NCBI GenBank assembly: GCA_949319575.1
Contig: CASGHD010000108.1
Span: 1-50,904 of the forward strand
Direction of reading: 5' to 3'
DNA length: 50,904 nucleotides
From: an uncultured Anaerolineales bacterium
GTDB lineage: Bacteria; Chloroflexota; Anaerolineae; Anaerolineales; Villigracilaceae
Positions 33,738 through 43,086 of this stretch are shown here, in pieces. The stretch's first letter is position 1. Each line of letters begins with the position of its first letter. The translations under genes were made by a program, and so were the position numbers. The notes under the pieces are model-generated. The model ran no database searches. It saw nothing but the letters and a program-made list of their open reading frames with translations, and was not told the DNA's origin.

Positions 33738-33821
33738 CTTGCATGGGGAATGCAAACTTTTGCCAACTTTATCAAATCAAACCAAACGGTAAAACATCGG
33801 GGTTCAGAGAAAATTGGGGCA

Positions 33822-36146
33822 ATGAACCCAAGCGCTCTTCCCACGGTAGACGCGCCCGTCAAAATCCTCGTCGTAGACGATCACCCGAACGCGGCGACGA
33901 TGTTGGCGCGCGCCATTTCGCAATTAGGCACCCAGGTAAAAGTTGCCTCAGCCACCAACGGCAATGATGCGTTGCAACACGCGAGAAATGAAGCGGTGGA
34001 TATTTTGATCACCGACATGGTTATGCCGGAGATGACCGGGTTGGAATTGATCGAGCGCTTGAACAGCAACCCCTTGGGCAGGCCGGCATTTTCCTTTCTG
34101 ATCACCGCGTATGATGTGCCGGGGTTGACGGTCAGCGCGAGACGCCTCAAGGTGAAGGAAGTCATCGTCAAACCGGTTCATCCGGAGCGAATTTGCCAGA
34201 TCGTTACGCGAGCCATAAATGAAATGAACCAGACGAAGACCGCTCGCAACGAGCCTGCTCCCCAGAAACCATTCACCATTTTGATCGCCGACGACCAGCC
34301 CGATAACCTCACATTACTTGCCCGCTATTTAAGCAACGAGGGATATAAACACATCAAAGCCAAAGACGGCGTCGAAACGCTGGCAATGGCGCGCAGTCAC
34401 ATGCCCGACCTCGTGCTCCTCGACATCAACATGCCGCGCAAGGATGGCTTTGCCGTTCTGGAGGAGGTCCGCGCTGACCCTGTCATACAACATATTCCCG
34501 TGATCATTCTCACGGCGGCGCGACTCGACCCCAGCGAGGTGCAATCGGGGCTGAACATGGGCGCAGACGACTATGTGACCAAGCCGTTTGACCGCCGCGA
34601 ACTTCTTGCCCGCATCCGCACCAAACTGCGTGTCAAGCAGGCGGAGGATGTCATCCGCCGGCGCAATCGTGAACTGAACTTATTGCCTGAAATCGGCAAG
34701 GAATTGAGCGCGCGGCTTAACATCGACGAATTGACAACCGTGTTGCTCAAACGCGCGGTGGAGACTCTGGGGGCAATGTTCGGTCATATTCTGATCTTAA
34801 ATACAACGGAAACCTACGAAAAAACTTTTCATCTCTTACCTTCCTCCTCCCCATTTACACTGCCGCAGGGATTGCTTGAAATCGTCAAAGAGTCTCGCCA
34901 TGGATTTATCGTGGACGACACGCAAAACGATCCGCTCTGGCGCAATGAAAAAGAGGTTTTCACCGGCTCCGCTGTCGTTGTCCCCATGTTTGGCAGGCAT
35001 AGCCTGCTGGGAATCGTCGTCCTCACCAATGAGCAAACCAAATACTTTACCCTCGATCATCTGCTATTAATGCAAGCCATTACCAGCCAGGCAAGCATCG
35101 CGCTGGAGAACGCCCAGCTATACAACACCATGGCGCAGGAACAACAGCAATTAGCCGCTGTCTTGCAAAACGCGGCAGACGCGATTCTTGTGTTCGATGC
35201 GGAACAGCGGCTGTCTCTCGTTAACCCAGCCGCTCAAAAACTGTTTACCGATTACGAGACAAACATCGGGCAAACACTGGACGCGGGCGCCGGATACGAT
35301 TCATTTATCGAACTGCTCGCCCAAACGCGGGATAAGAACGATTCATTCGCAGGGGAGGTTGTTTGGCCCGACCGACGCGTTTTCTCCGCTTCGATCACCC
35401 CCCTTCGGCAGGGCGGGTGCGTCGTCGTCTTACACGATGTCACTCACTTCAAAGAGCTGGAACGCGTCAAGGATGAGTTCATTGCGATTGCATCCCACGA
35501 TCTGCGAAACCCGATCACATCCATCAAAGGCTTCGGGCATCTCATCAGACAGGCGGGTCCGCTTAACGACCACCAGAGCGAGTTTGTAGAACGCATTCAA
35601 GGCTCCGCTGAAAGCATGAGCGAACTCGTGGAGAATCTGCTCGATCTGGCAAAAATGGATTTGGGCGCGGAGCCTGAGTTTGAAGTTCTGGATGTAACCC
35701 ACGCCTTGTTGAAACTCGCGGATGAATTCCAACCACAGGCAGAAGCAAAGGGGCTGTCGCTCACGCTGGGGAAAACAGAGACCAACTCCCACGTGTGGGG
35801 AGACGCGTTGAAGATCCGCCAGGCTTTAAGAAATTTGCTCGGCAATGCCGTCAAGTACACGCCGGACGGCGGCGCGATTTCGCTTTCTTCTGAAAATCGA
35901 TCCGGGCTGGTGTGCATCCAGGTTCGGGATAGCGGTTATGGAATCCCACCCTCTGACTTGCCACACATCTTCGACCGTTTCTATCGGGTGCGAAACAATG
36001 GGCATGACGATGTGAAGGGCAATGGCTTGGGGTTGGCTATCGTAAAAATGATCGCCGGTGAACACGGCGGAGACGTGGCTGTGGAGAGTAAACAAGGCGA
36101 AGGAACCCGTTTCAGCCTGACCTTGCCGTTGATCGCCGAAGCATGA
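33822..36146 (+). CDS. hybrid histidine kinase with two N-terminal receivers, GAF and PAS
   Basis: The 774-residue protein carries receiver 1 (about 13-130; ILVVDDHPNA, ILITDMVMPEMTG), receiver 2 (about 150-275; ILIADDQPDN, LVLLDINMPRKDG), a GAF region (about 290-435), a PAS-like domain (about 440-545), HisKA with phospho-acceptor His in ASHDLRNPITS near residue 559, and HATPase (LRNLLGNAVKYTPDGG, GNGLGLAIVKM). Tandem receivers at the N-terminus put two phospho-inputs in front of the kinase, so it can receive phosphate from another kinase as well as sense a ligand. ATG 33822 is preferred; the frame could also begin at 33750. Confidence 0.87.
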   Translation: MNPSALPTVDAPVKILVVDDHPNAATMLARAISQLGTQVKVASATNGNDALQHARNEAVDILITDMVMPEMTGLELIERLNSNPLGRPAFSFLITAYDVPGLTVSARRLKVKEVIVKPVHPERICQIVTRAINEMNQTKTARNEPAPQKPFTILIADDQPDNLTLLARYLSNEGYKHIKAKDGVETLAMARSHMPDLVLLDINMPRKDGFAVLEEVRADPVIQHIPVIILTAARLDPSEVQSGLNMGADDYVTKPFDRRELLARIRTKLRVKQAEDVIRRRNRELNLLPEIGKELSARLNIDELTTVLLKRAVETLGAMFGHILILNTTETYEKTFHLLPSSSPFTLPQGLLEIVKESRHGFIVDDTQNDPLWRNEKEVFTGSAVVVPMFGRHSLLGIVVLTNEQTKYFTLDHLLLMQAITSQASIALENAQLYNTMAQEQQQLAAVLQNAADAILVFDAEQRLSLVNPAAQKLFTDYETNIGQTLDAGAGYDSFIELLAQTRDKNDSFAGEVVWPDRRVFSASITPLRQGGCVVVLHDVTHFKELERVKDEFIAIASHDLRNPITSIKGFGHLIRQAGPLNDHQSEFVERIQGSAESMSELVENLLDLAKMDLGAEPEFEVLDVTHALLKLADEFQPQAEAKGLSLTLGKTETNSHVWGDALKIRQALRNLLGNAVKYTPDGGAISLSSENRSGLVCIQVRDSGYGIPPSDLPHIFDRFYRVRNNGHDDVKGNGLGLAIVKMIAGEHGGDVAVESKQGEGTRFSLTLPLIAEA

Positions 36147-36245
36147 GACCAACAACTTTCCCCAACTTTTCCACGCGCAACCCCATCTGCCAGAGCGGTT
36201 ATTTCGCTGAAAATAGGTATCAACCATATTGAAAGGAAAAATATT

Positions 36246-37244
36246 ATGACAAACAAAAAGTTCCCGCAAAAATTATGGACGGCGCTCACAGCCTTGATCC
36301 TGCTCGCCATGCTGGCGAGCGGGTGCGCAAGCGCCCCAACCCCAAAGTCCTACACGGTTGGGGTAATCGTGGAGATCAATTGGTTAAGCCCAATCTTCGA
36401 TAATTTCAAAACCACGATGACCGAGTTGGGCTACGTGGAAGGTGAAAACATCACCTATCTTTATAACCCTGAAGTAGGACCCGACCAGGCGGCATTCGAT
36501 GCCGAGGCGCAACGGTTGATGGAACAAAAAGTGGATATCTTTTTTACGGTTGGCACGATGACTACAAAAGCCGCAAAGAAAGCGGTGGAGGGAACGGATA
36601 TCCCGGTGGTGTTCACCCCGGTAATCAACCCTATTGAAGAAGGCGTGGTGGCGAGTATAGCCAACCCCGGCGGCAATGTGACCGGCGTGCAAATTGTGGA
36701 TCACTCTCCCAAAGGCCTCGAGTGGGCGCTCAAGATCGCTCCGCAAACCAAATTTGTGTATATGCCTTACAACCCCGCCGACACAATTAGCATGATGATC
36801 GTCAATGGCGGCATGTTGGAAGCCATTTCTCAGTTAGGCGTCGAGTTGGCGCCGAGTGAAGTAACCAGCGTGGACGAGATGCTGGCGCGCGTCGATACTT
36901 TGCCGGAAGATACAATCATTTTCCTGCTTTCGCCACTCTCCAGTTTGGAAGGCGGGTTGGAGAAACTGAGCCAGTTGGCGAAGGAACGCGGCGTTCCGGT
37001 TTTTTCCACCAACCGCGAAATTGGCGCGTCGCCCTTCCCTGTGGCGAATTACACAGTGACGATGGACGGCGAGGCTGAGCAAGGGGCGAACATGGTAGAC
37101 CGTATTCTCAAAGGACAAAAGCCAGCCGATATGCCCGTTGAAACTGCCGAATACTTCCTGGATATTGACCTGAAATCTGCCGAAGCCTATGGCATTCAAA
37201 TCCCGGATGAGATTGTCAAACAGGCGAACGTGATCATTCGCTAA
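36246..37244 (+). CDS. orphan ABC-type substrate-binding lipoprotein (ABC_sub_bind family)
   Basis: The 332-residue protein has a lipoprotein signal ending ASGC (Cys27) and the two-lobed ABC_sub_bind (PF04392) fold: YTVGVIVEINWLSPIF, VDIFFTVGTMTTKAAKKAV, IPVVFTPVINPIEEGVV, NPGGNVTGVQ, and the closing domain RGVPVFSTNREIGASPFPVA. Some relatives bind tryptophan or tyrosine; the ligand here is unknown. No permease or ATPase gene is near it. It lies directly before a dCache-type sensor, so a role in presenting ligand to signalling proteins is possible. Confidence 0.85.
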   Translation: MTNKKFPQKLWTALTALILLAMLASGCASAPTPKSYTVGVIVEINWLSPIFDNFKTTMTELGYVEGENITYLYNPEVGPDQAAFDAEAQRLMEQKVDIFFTVGTMTTKAAKKAVEGTDIPVVFTPVINPIEEGVVASIANPGGNVTGVQIVDHSPKGLEWALKIAPQTKFVYMPYNPADTISMMIVNGGMLEAISQLGVELAPSEVTSVDEMLARVDTLPEDTIIFLLSPLSSLEGGLEKLSQLAKERGVPVFSTNREIGASPFPVANYTVTMDGEAEQGANMVDRILKGQKPADMPVETAEYFLDIDLKSAEAYGIQIPDEIVKQANVIIR

Positions 37245-37254
37245 GATAACCACA

Positions 37255-37292
37255 TTCCAGACCCTGAAGGCTTATTGCTTTGGGGTCTGGAA
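37255..37292 (+). terminator. hairpin between the binding protein and the sensor gene
   Basis: TTCCAGACCC pairs with GGGTCTGGAA around a long loop, followed by AACCTCTT. With no T-run it may only attenuate transcription. Confidence 0.6.
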
Positions 37293-37355
37293 AACCTCTT
37301 GAGTACGGTATCGAATGCTACGCGTTCTAACGTTCTTGACAGATGGAGATGATAG

Positions 37356-39101
37356 ATGAGAAAAAGTTTACGAACCCGGTTGACAGTCTACTTTATTGCC
37401 CTGGTGATGGCGCCCTTGTTGCTTATCGGAGCCATTGGAACCTGGCAAACCTACACTACCGAGGTTCCTCACACTCTGGAATCCCAGGATCAGGTCGCAA
37501 AACGCGTGGCTGAACAAGTCAGAAACTTCATCGAGGGGCGTGAAACCGAATTGCGCTCGCTGACCGACATCAACGACTTTTCGAACGCCACGCGGGAAGA
37601 ACAAGTTATTCTTCTTTCCAATCTGTTTTCAAACCAGACGGTGTATGAGGAACTCATTCTGACAAACGGCCAAGGCAGAGAATTACTCTTCCTCTCCCGT
37701 TTGAAGGTGGTCACGCCGGAGGAATTTAGCAATCGCGCCGGGTCCGATGAATTTGAAAAACCGAAAGAAACAGGCGCCACCTATTTTAGCCCCATCTCTT
37801 TCAATGAATTGACGGGCGAACCGTATATGGTCGTTTCGGTTCCAGCGCTTGATTTAAGAAGCGGCAAACTCGATTACGTGCTGATTGCCAAATTTCGGTT
37901 CAAGTCGGTGTGGGATCTCATGGGGCAGGCAGACGTGGTTGGCGGCGGCGCGGTCTATATGACCGACAATAGCGGTTTCGTGGTTGCCCATGCCAATCCT
38001 TCTTTTGTGTTGAAGAAGGCGCAAATCACGCCGCCGTCAGAAAGTTCATTTACAACCGGAATTACCGGGGTTTCTTCCGCCCTGGCTGTCGAGCCGATCA
38101 CATTCGGCGAACAAACCTTCTACGTGCTAGCCGAACAGCCCGCATCTGAAGCGTTAGCCCTGGCTCGCAATAACATCATTCTAACAACGATCGCGACCCT
38201 GATCGCGATGGTCGTAGCCGGTTTCTTGGGGGTGCTTGCCGCCCGCCAGATCACCAACCCGATCAGCGAATTAGCCGCAACGGCGCAATTGATCAGCGAA
38301 GGCGACCTGACCCGGACGACGGACATCCGGGCGAACGATGAAATCGGCGCGCTGGCGGCGGCTTTCAATCGTATGACCACCCAATTGCGCGACTTGATCG
38401 GCTCTTTGGAGCAACGCGTGGCAGACCGCACAAAGGCGTTGAATACGTCCACCGAAGTGAGTCGTCGGTTGTCTACGATTTTGGATCAAAAGGAACTGGT
38501 CGCCGAAGTCGTTGAACAGGTTCAGAAGGCGTTCAACTACTACCACGCGCACATTTATCTGCTCAACGAAACAAACGGGGAACTGGTGATGGCAGGCGGC
38601 ACAGGGGAAGCCGGGCAAACCCTGCTGGCGCGCGGGCACACGATCTCCAAAGGGAAAGGCTTGGTGGGTCGCGCGGCGGATACAAACTCAATCGTGCTTG
38701 TATCCGATACATCGTCCAACCCGGATTGGCTGCCCAACCCATTATTGCCCGAGACCAAATCGGAAGTTGCCGTGCCGATCTCCATTGGCGTTGAGGTGCT
38801 CGGCGTGTTGGACGTGCAACATAATGTGACAGACGGGTTGAATCAGGAAGATGCGGACCTGCTCCAGTCCATCGCGAATCAGGTCGCCATCGCGGTTAGA
38901 AACGCGCGCTCGTACACCGAGGTTCAGGCTCGGGCTGAGCGTGAAACGTTGATCGCATCCATCGGGCAAAAGATCCAAAGCGCTTCCACTGTGGAAAACG
39001 CCTTACAGATCGCCGTACGCGAGCTGGGACGCGCTCTTGGCGCGCAGGATACGCGCGTGGTGTTGAAAACCGTCAAGTCTAACGGTCGCAGCTCAGCATG
39101 A
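37356..39101 (+). CDS. membrane sensor with Cache, HAMP and GAF domains but no kinase domain
   Basis: The 581-residue protein has membrane helix 1 (about 8-27), an extracellular double-Cache-like domain (about 30-265), helix 2 (about 272-296; [20 protein letters not shown]), HAMP (about 297-350; [20 protein letters not shown]), a coiled segment, and a GAF domain (about 375-530; [31 protein letters not shown]). It ends in a helix [17 protein letters not shown], then stops without HisKA or HATPase. It may form mixed complexes with the next protein, the large kinase, whose N-terminal architecture is the same and whose gene starts 37 bases on. Confidence 0.85.
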   Translation: MRKSLRTRLTVYFIALVMAPLLLIGAIGTWQTYTTEVPHTLESQDQVAKRVAEQVRNFIEGRETELRSLTDINDFSNATREEQVILLSNLFSNQTVYEELILTNGQGRELLFLSRLKVVTPEEFSNRAGSDEFEKPKETGATYFSPISFNELTGEPYMVVSVPALDLRSGKLDYVLIAKFRFKSVWDLMGQADVVGGGAVYMTDNSGFVVAHANPSFVLKKAQITPPSESSFTTGITGVSSALAVEPITFGEQTFYVLAEQPASEALALARNNIILTTIATLIAMVVAGFLGVLAARQITNPISELAATAQLISEGDLTRTTDIRANDEIGALAAAFNRMTTQLRDLIGSLEQRVADRTKALNTSTEVSRRLSTILDQKELVAEVVEQVQKAFNYYHAHIYLLNETNGELVMAGGTGEAGQTLLARGHTISKGKGLVGRAADTNSIVLVSDTSSNPDWLPNPLLPETKSEVAVPISIGVEVLGVLDVQHNVTDGLNQEDADLLQSIANQVAIAVRNARSYTEVQARAERETLIASIGQKIQSASTVENALQIAVRELGRALGAQDTRVVLKTVKSNGRSSA

Positions 39102-39138
39102 GGATCAGGCTCAATTCGATTGGGAAAGAATAACCGTG

Positions 39139-42100
39139 ATGACGAATCTCCCTCAACCACCAAAAGCTAATCACAACGAATCTGCGGGCGAAAATATGCA
39201 GAGGCGGATAAAGAAATTATTCTCCGAGCAGGAACCGCCCTCGTATGCCAGCCTCCGCGAGGTGGACGCGATGAAGGCGCGCATTCACGAACTGGAAGCG
39301 GAACTCGCCCGGCAACTCGAATCGCAACAGGCAAGCGAACCGACTGCGGAGGAAGCGCCGGCGGCAGTTCAAGGGGCTGAGGGGCAGGATGTCTCCCCCA
39401 ACGTATCGCTGTCAACCGATGCGAGCGCGCGCGATACCAATCGCCATCCGTTTGGATTCCTTGCGTCCCGCTCGTTACGTCGTAAATTGGTAGTGACGTT
39501 CGTCGGGATCGCGCTTGTATCCATCAGCGCGGTGGGCTTTGTAACCAACCGGGTTACCACCGCTCAATTCAATGAAGAGTTGGGCGCGAACTTTAGCGAG
39601 ATCGCGTCGCACATGGCGCGCGGCACCGGCGATTCGGTGCTGGCAAATAAATTAACGCTGGATGGGCTTGTCCTCAACAAATTCATTCAAGACGGCGCGG
39701 AAGATAAAAATAAATATGGCACGCCAAACGTGTTGTACATGGACGACCTCGATCAACAGTGGCTTGCCGCGAGCGATGATAACCCGCTGATCCAACGGGT
39801 CTTAACCAATACCATGGCTGTGGAACTGCGAAAATTTCAGGCTCGCCTGCCGCAATATGCGGAGCTTTTCATCACAGACTCGCACGGCGCGATCATCGCC
39901 TCCACAGACCGAACAAGCGATTATTACCAAGCCGATGAAGCCTGGTGGCAGGGCGCCTGGAACGGCGGAAGCGGCGATGTCTTTATCAGCCAGCCGGAAT
40001 TCGATGAAAGCGCCGGCGTATATGCGATCGATATGGCAATGCCCATCACGAATCAGGACAATGACGCAATCGTCGGGATCCTGCGCGCAACGGTTAACCT
40101 CAACGAATTGACAAGCCTGCTCTCCGCCGGTCAGTTTGGCGAAACAGGCGAGGCGGTTCTCGCGCTACCGAACGACCAATTTATCAGCAAGGATACGGGC
40201 GCCGCATTAAGCGCATTGGACCCGGAGACAATTTCAGGAATTTCAAAGATGGCTGGCGTGTACGACACCATCCCATTTAATGGCGTCCCCAGCCTGATGA
40301 GCAAAGCGCCGGTCTCCTCATCAGGAAAGGGGCCCGAGAACGTCATCATCCAAAACCTTGGGTGGACGATCGTGATCCATCAAGACCTGGATGAAGCCAA
40401 CCAGCCGATTACAGCCACCACGCGGGGAATTATATTTACCGCAATCGGCGTGATCGCCCTGGCGAGTCTCCTGGCGTTCGTCGTTGGCGGTCAATTGGCA
40501 AAGCCCATCGAAAACCTGATCGCTGTCGCCAACCAATTCGCCGCCGGCAACTTATCGGCAAAAGCCGACGATACGGCAAAGGATGAGATCGGCACACTCG
40601 CAAACACATTCAACCGCATGGCTATCCAATTACGCGAAACATTGCTCGGATTGGAACAACGCGTCGCCGCCCGCACACACGACCTTGAATTGGCTTCCGA
40701 AGTTGGGCGCGCCATCACAGAAAAAATGGGAAATCTTTCTGAAATGCTTGCCAATGCGGCGGAAACCACCCGCTCCAAGTTTGACCTGTATTACACGCAA
40801 GTGTATCTGGTGGATTCCTCCGGGCGGAACCTGGTCTTGCGCGCCGGCACAGGCGACGTGGGAACGCAACTCTTGCAACGCGGTCATCGCCTCTCGCTTT
40901 TAGCCAACTCGTTGAACAGCCGCGCGGCTTCAAGCCGACAACCCGTGCTCGTAAATGACACGCAGAAAAGCGCCAACTTCCTGCCCAATCCGCTTTTGCC
41001 TCTCACGCGTTCCGAACTTTCCGTTCCATTAGTTGCCAACAACATCGTTATGGGCGTGTTGGACATGCAGAGCAAAAAGCCTGAAACATTTAGCGAAGCG
41101 AACCTCCCCGCGTTCCAGATCCTGGCTGGGCAACTTGCCATCGCGATTCAAAACTCCATGTTGTTTGACAAGGCGGAGGATTCGCGCGCCGATGTGGAAG
41201 AACAAGCCCGCCGCCTGACGTCCACCGGCTGGCAAGAGTTCTTAAACGCCGTCGACCGCAGTGAGAATTTCGGCTATGTGTTCGACCAGGGCGAAGTCCT
41301 GCCGCTTGTAGCGGCAGAGAACACCACCTTAGACAACGCGCTGGCTGTTCCCATTCAAATTACAGGAGCCAGGGTTGGCGAGATCCGTCTGGCTGATGAA
41401 GCCTCCCGTCAGTGGACAAAAGCCGAAACTGAAATTGTGACGGCAACCGCCTCTCACATGGCGCAACACATCGAAAACCTGCGCCTGCTTGCCCAGGCGG
41501 ACCAATATCGCGCCGAAGCCGAACAAGTGTCGCGCCGCCTCACCAGCGAAGGCTGGAGGGAATTCCTCCGCGCGCGTACCGAACTTGCTGATGGTTACTT
41601 CTACAACCAGAGCCAAGTCCAGCCGTTGAATGGAAATGGGCATAACACAACTACGCCTGCAATGTCGTTTCCTTTAGTTGTGCGCGAAGAACAGATTGGC
41701 GAGTTTACGTTCGACGCAAAGGGAAATGCTCAAAAACACGAATCCGAACTCGTCACGGCGGTCATCCAGCAATTAAGCGACCACATCGAAAACCTGCGCC
41801 TGCTGGAACAAGCCGAACAAAAGCGGCTCGAGCTGGAAACTGTGGCAACCGTATCCAGCACAGCCTCCACCGTGCTCGACCCCGATAAACTTCTGCAAGC
41901 CGTGGTGGATTTGACCAAAGAACGCTTCGGTCTGTACCACGCCCACATCTACCTCGCGGACGAAAGTTGGAACACGTTGCTACTCGCCTCTGGCGCAGGG
42001 GAAGTTGGTCGCGCATTGGTGGCGCAGAAGCACGCCATTGCGACAGACGCGGAACGGTCGCTGGTCGCCCGCGCCGCGCGTGACCGCGAATCCGTGATCG

Positions 42101-43086
42101 TGAACGATGTACGAAGCCAGCCGGACTTCCTCCCCAACCCCCTGCTGCCCGAAACTCGCGCGGAACTGGCTGTTCCCATGATCGTCGGCGACAAAGTATT
42201 AGGCGTGTTCGACGCGCAGTCCAACCATGCAAGTGGATTCACAAAGGAAGACGCGAGCATTTACTCGACACTTGCTTCACAAGTCGCTGTCGCTTTGCAA
42301 AACGCCCGCTTGTATGTGGAACAAGCCGCCACAGTAACTCAACTGCGCGAACTCGACCGCCTCAAATCCTCCTTCCTCGCCAACATGTCGCATGAGTTGC
42401 GCACGCCGATGAACTCGATCCTCGGCTTCACCGACGTAATGCTCGAAGGCTTGGATGGCGAGCTGACCGAAAATATGGATAACGACCTGCGCCTCATCCA
42501 GAAGAACGGGCAGCACCTCCTGCACCTCATCAACGATGTGCTCGATATGGCAAAGATCGAATCGGGCAAGATGAACCTGAACCTCGAAAAATTCAAAGTG
42601 CGCAATGTGTTCGATGAAGTCACAAGCATTACCTCCACGCTGGTAACCGACAAAAATCTCTCGCTTTCCGTCGCGGAGACCTCCGATCAAACCATTGAAA
42701 TTTACGCCGACAACACGCGCCTGCGGCAAGTGATGATCAACCTCGTGAACAACGCCATCAAATTTACCGAAAAAGGCAAGATCGTTCTCTCCGCTACGCC
42801 CATGGATGGCGCAAGAGTGTTGATCTCAGTCACAGATACCGGCATTGGCATTCCACCTGATACCCTCGAAGCGGTATTTCAAGAGTTCACACAAGTCGAT
42901 TCCTCCACCACGCGCAAAGCGGGCGGCACAGGCTTGGGCTTGCCGATCAGCCGCCGCCTTGTCGAAATGCACGGGGGCCGCTTGTGGGCGGAAAGCGCCG
43001 GCATCCCCGGCGAAGGCTCGACGTTCTTTGTCGAAATGCCTCTCGAAGCGCGCATCACAGAAGTTGTGGAAAAACAGGAATCATAA
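39139..43086 (+). CDS. large histidine kinase with Cache, HAMP and multiple GAF-type modules
   Basis: The 1315-residue protein has an N-terminal coiled coil (about 10-75), membrane helix 1 (about 115-135), an extracellular double-Cache domain (about 140-415), helix 2 (about 430-450), HAMP (to about 505), a GAF domain (about 515-680), two tandem modules that each begin RRLTS-GW-EFL (about 690-797 and 798-905), a second GAF (about 910-1070), HisKA with His1085 in ANMSHELRTPMNSI, and HATPase (MINLVNNAIKFTEKGK, GTGLGLPISRRLV). No receiver is attached. The stop codon abuts the start of the PLP-REC fusion, which makes that protein a candidate partner. Confidence 0.88.
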   Translation: MTNLPQPPKANHNESAGENMQRRIKKLFSEQEPPSYASLREVDAMKARIHELEAELARQLESQQASEPTAEEAPAAVQGAEGQDVSPNVSLSTDASARDTNRHPFGFLASRSLRRKLVVTFVGIALVSISAVGFVTNRVTTAQFNEELGANFSEIASHMARGTGDSVLANKLTLDGLVLNKFIQDGAEDKNKYGTPNVLYMDDLDQQWLAASDDNPLIQRVLTNTMAVELRKFQARLPQYAELFITDSHGAIIASTDRTSDYYQADEAWWQGAWNGGSGDVFISQPEFDESAGVYAIDMAMPITNQDNDAIVGILRATVNLNELTSLLSAGQFGETGEAVLALPNDQFISKDTGAALSALDPETISGISKMAGVYDTIPFNGVPSLMSKAPVSSSGKGPENVIIQNLGWTIVIHQDLDEANQPITATTRGIIFTAIGVIALASLLAFVVGGQLAKPIENLIAVANQFAAGNLSAKADDTAKDEIGTLANTFNRMAIQLRETLLGLEQRVAARTHDLELASEVGRAITEKMGNLSEMLANAAETTRSKFDLYYTQVYLVDSSGRNLVLRAGTGDVGTQLLQRGHRLSLLANSLNSRAASSRQPVLVNDTQKSANFLPNPLLPLTRSELSVPLVANNIVMGVLDMQSKKPETFSEANLPAFQILAGQLAIAIQNSMLFDKAEDSRADVEEQARRLTSTGWQEFLNAVDRSENFGYVFDQGEVLPLVAAENTTLDNALAVPIQITGARVGEIRLADEASRQWTKAETEIVTATASHMAQHIENLRLLAQADQYRAEAEQVSRRLTSEGWREFLRARTELADGYFYNQSQVQPLNGNGHNTTTPAMSFPLVVREEQIGEFTFDAKGNAQKHESELVTAVIQQLSDHIENLRLLEQAEQKRLELETVATVSSTASTVLDPDKLLQAVVDLTKERFGLYHAHIYLADESWNTLLLASGAGEVGRALVAQKHAIATDAERSLVARAARDRESVIVNDVRSQPDFLPNPLLPETRAELAVPMIVGDKVLGVFDAQSNHASGFTKEDASIYSTLASQVAVALQNARLYVEQAATVTQLRELDRLKSSFLANMSHELRTPMNSILGFTDVMLEGLDGELTENMDNDLRLIQKNGQHLLHLINDVLDMAKIESGKMNLNLEKFKVRNVFDEVTSITSTLVTDKNLSLSVAETSDQTIEIYADNTRLRQVMINLVNNAIKFTEKGKIVLSATPMDGARVLISVTDTGIGIPPDTLEAVFQEFTQVDSSTTRKAGGTGLGLPISRRLVEMHGGRLWAESAGIPGEGSTFFVEMPLEARITEVVEKQES

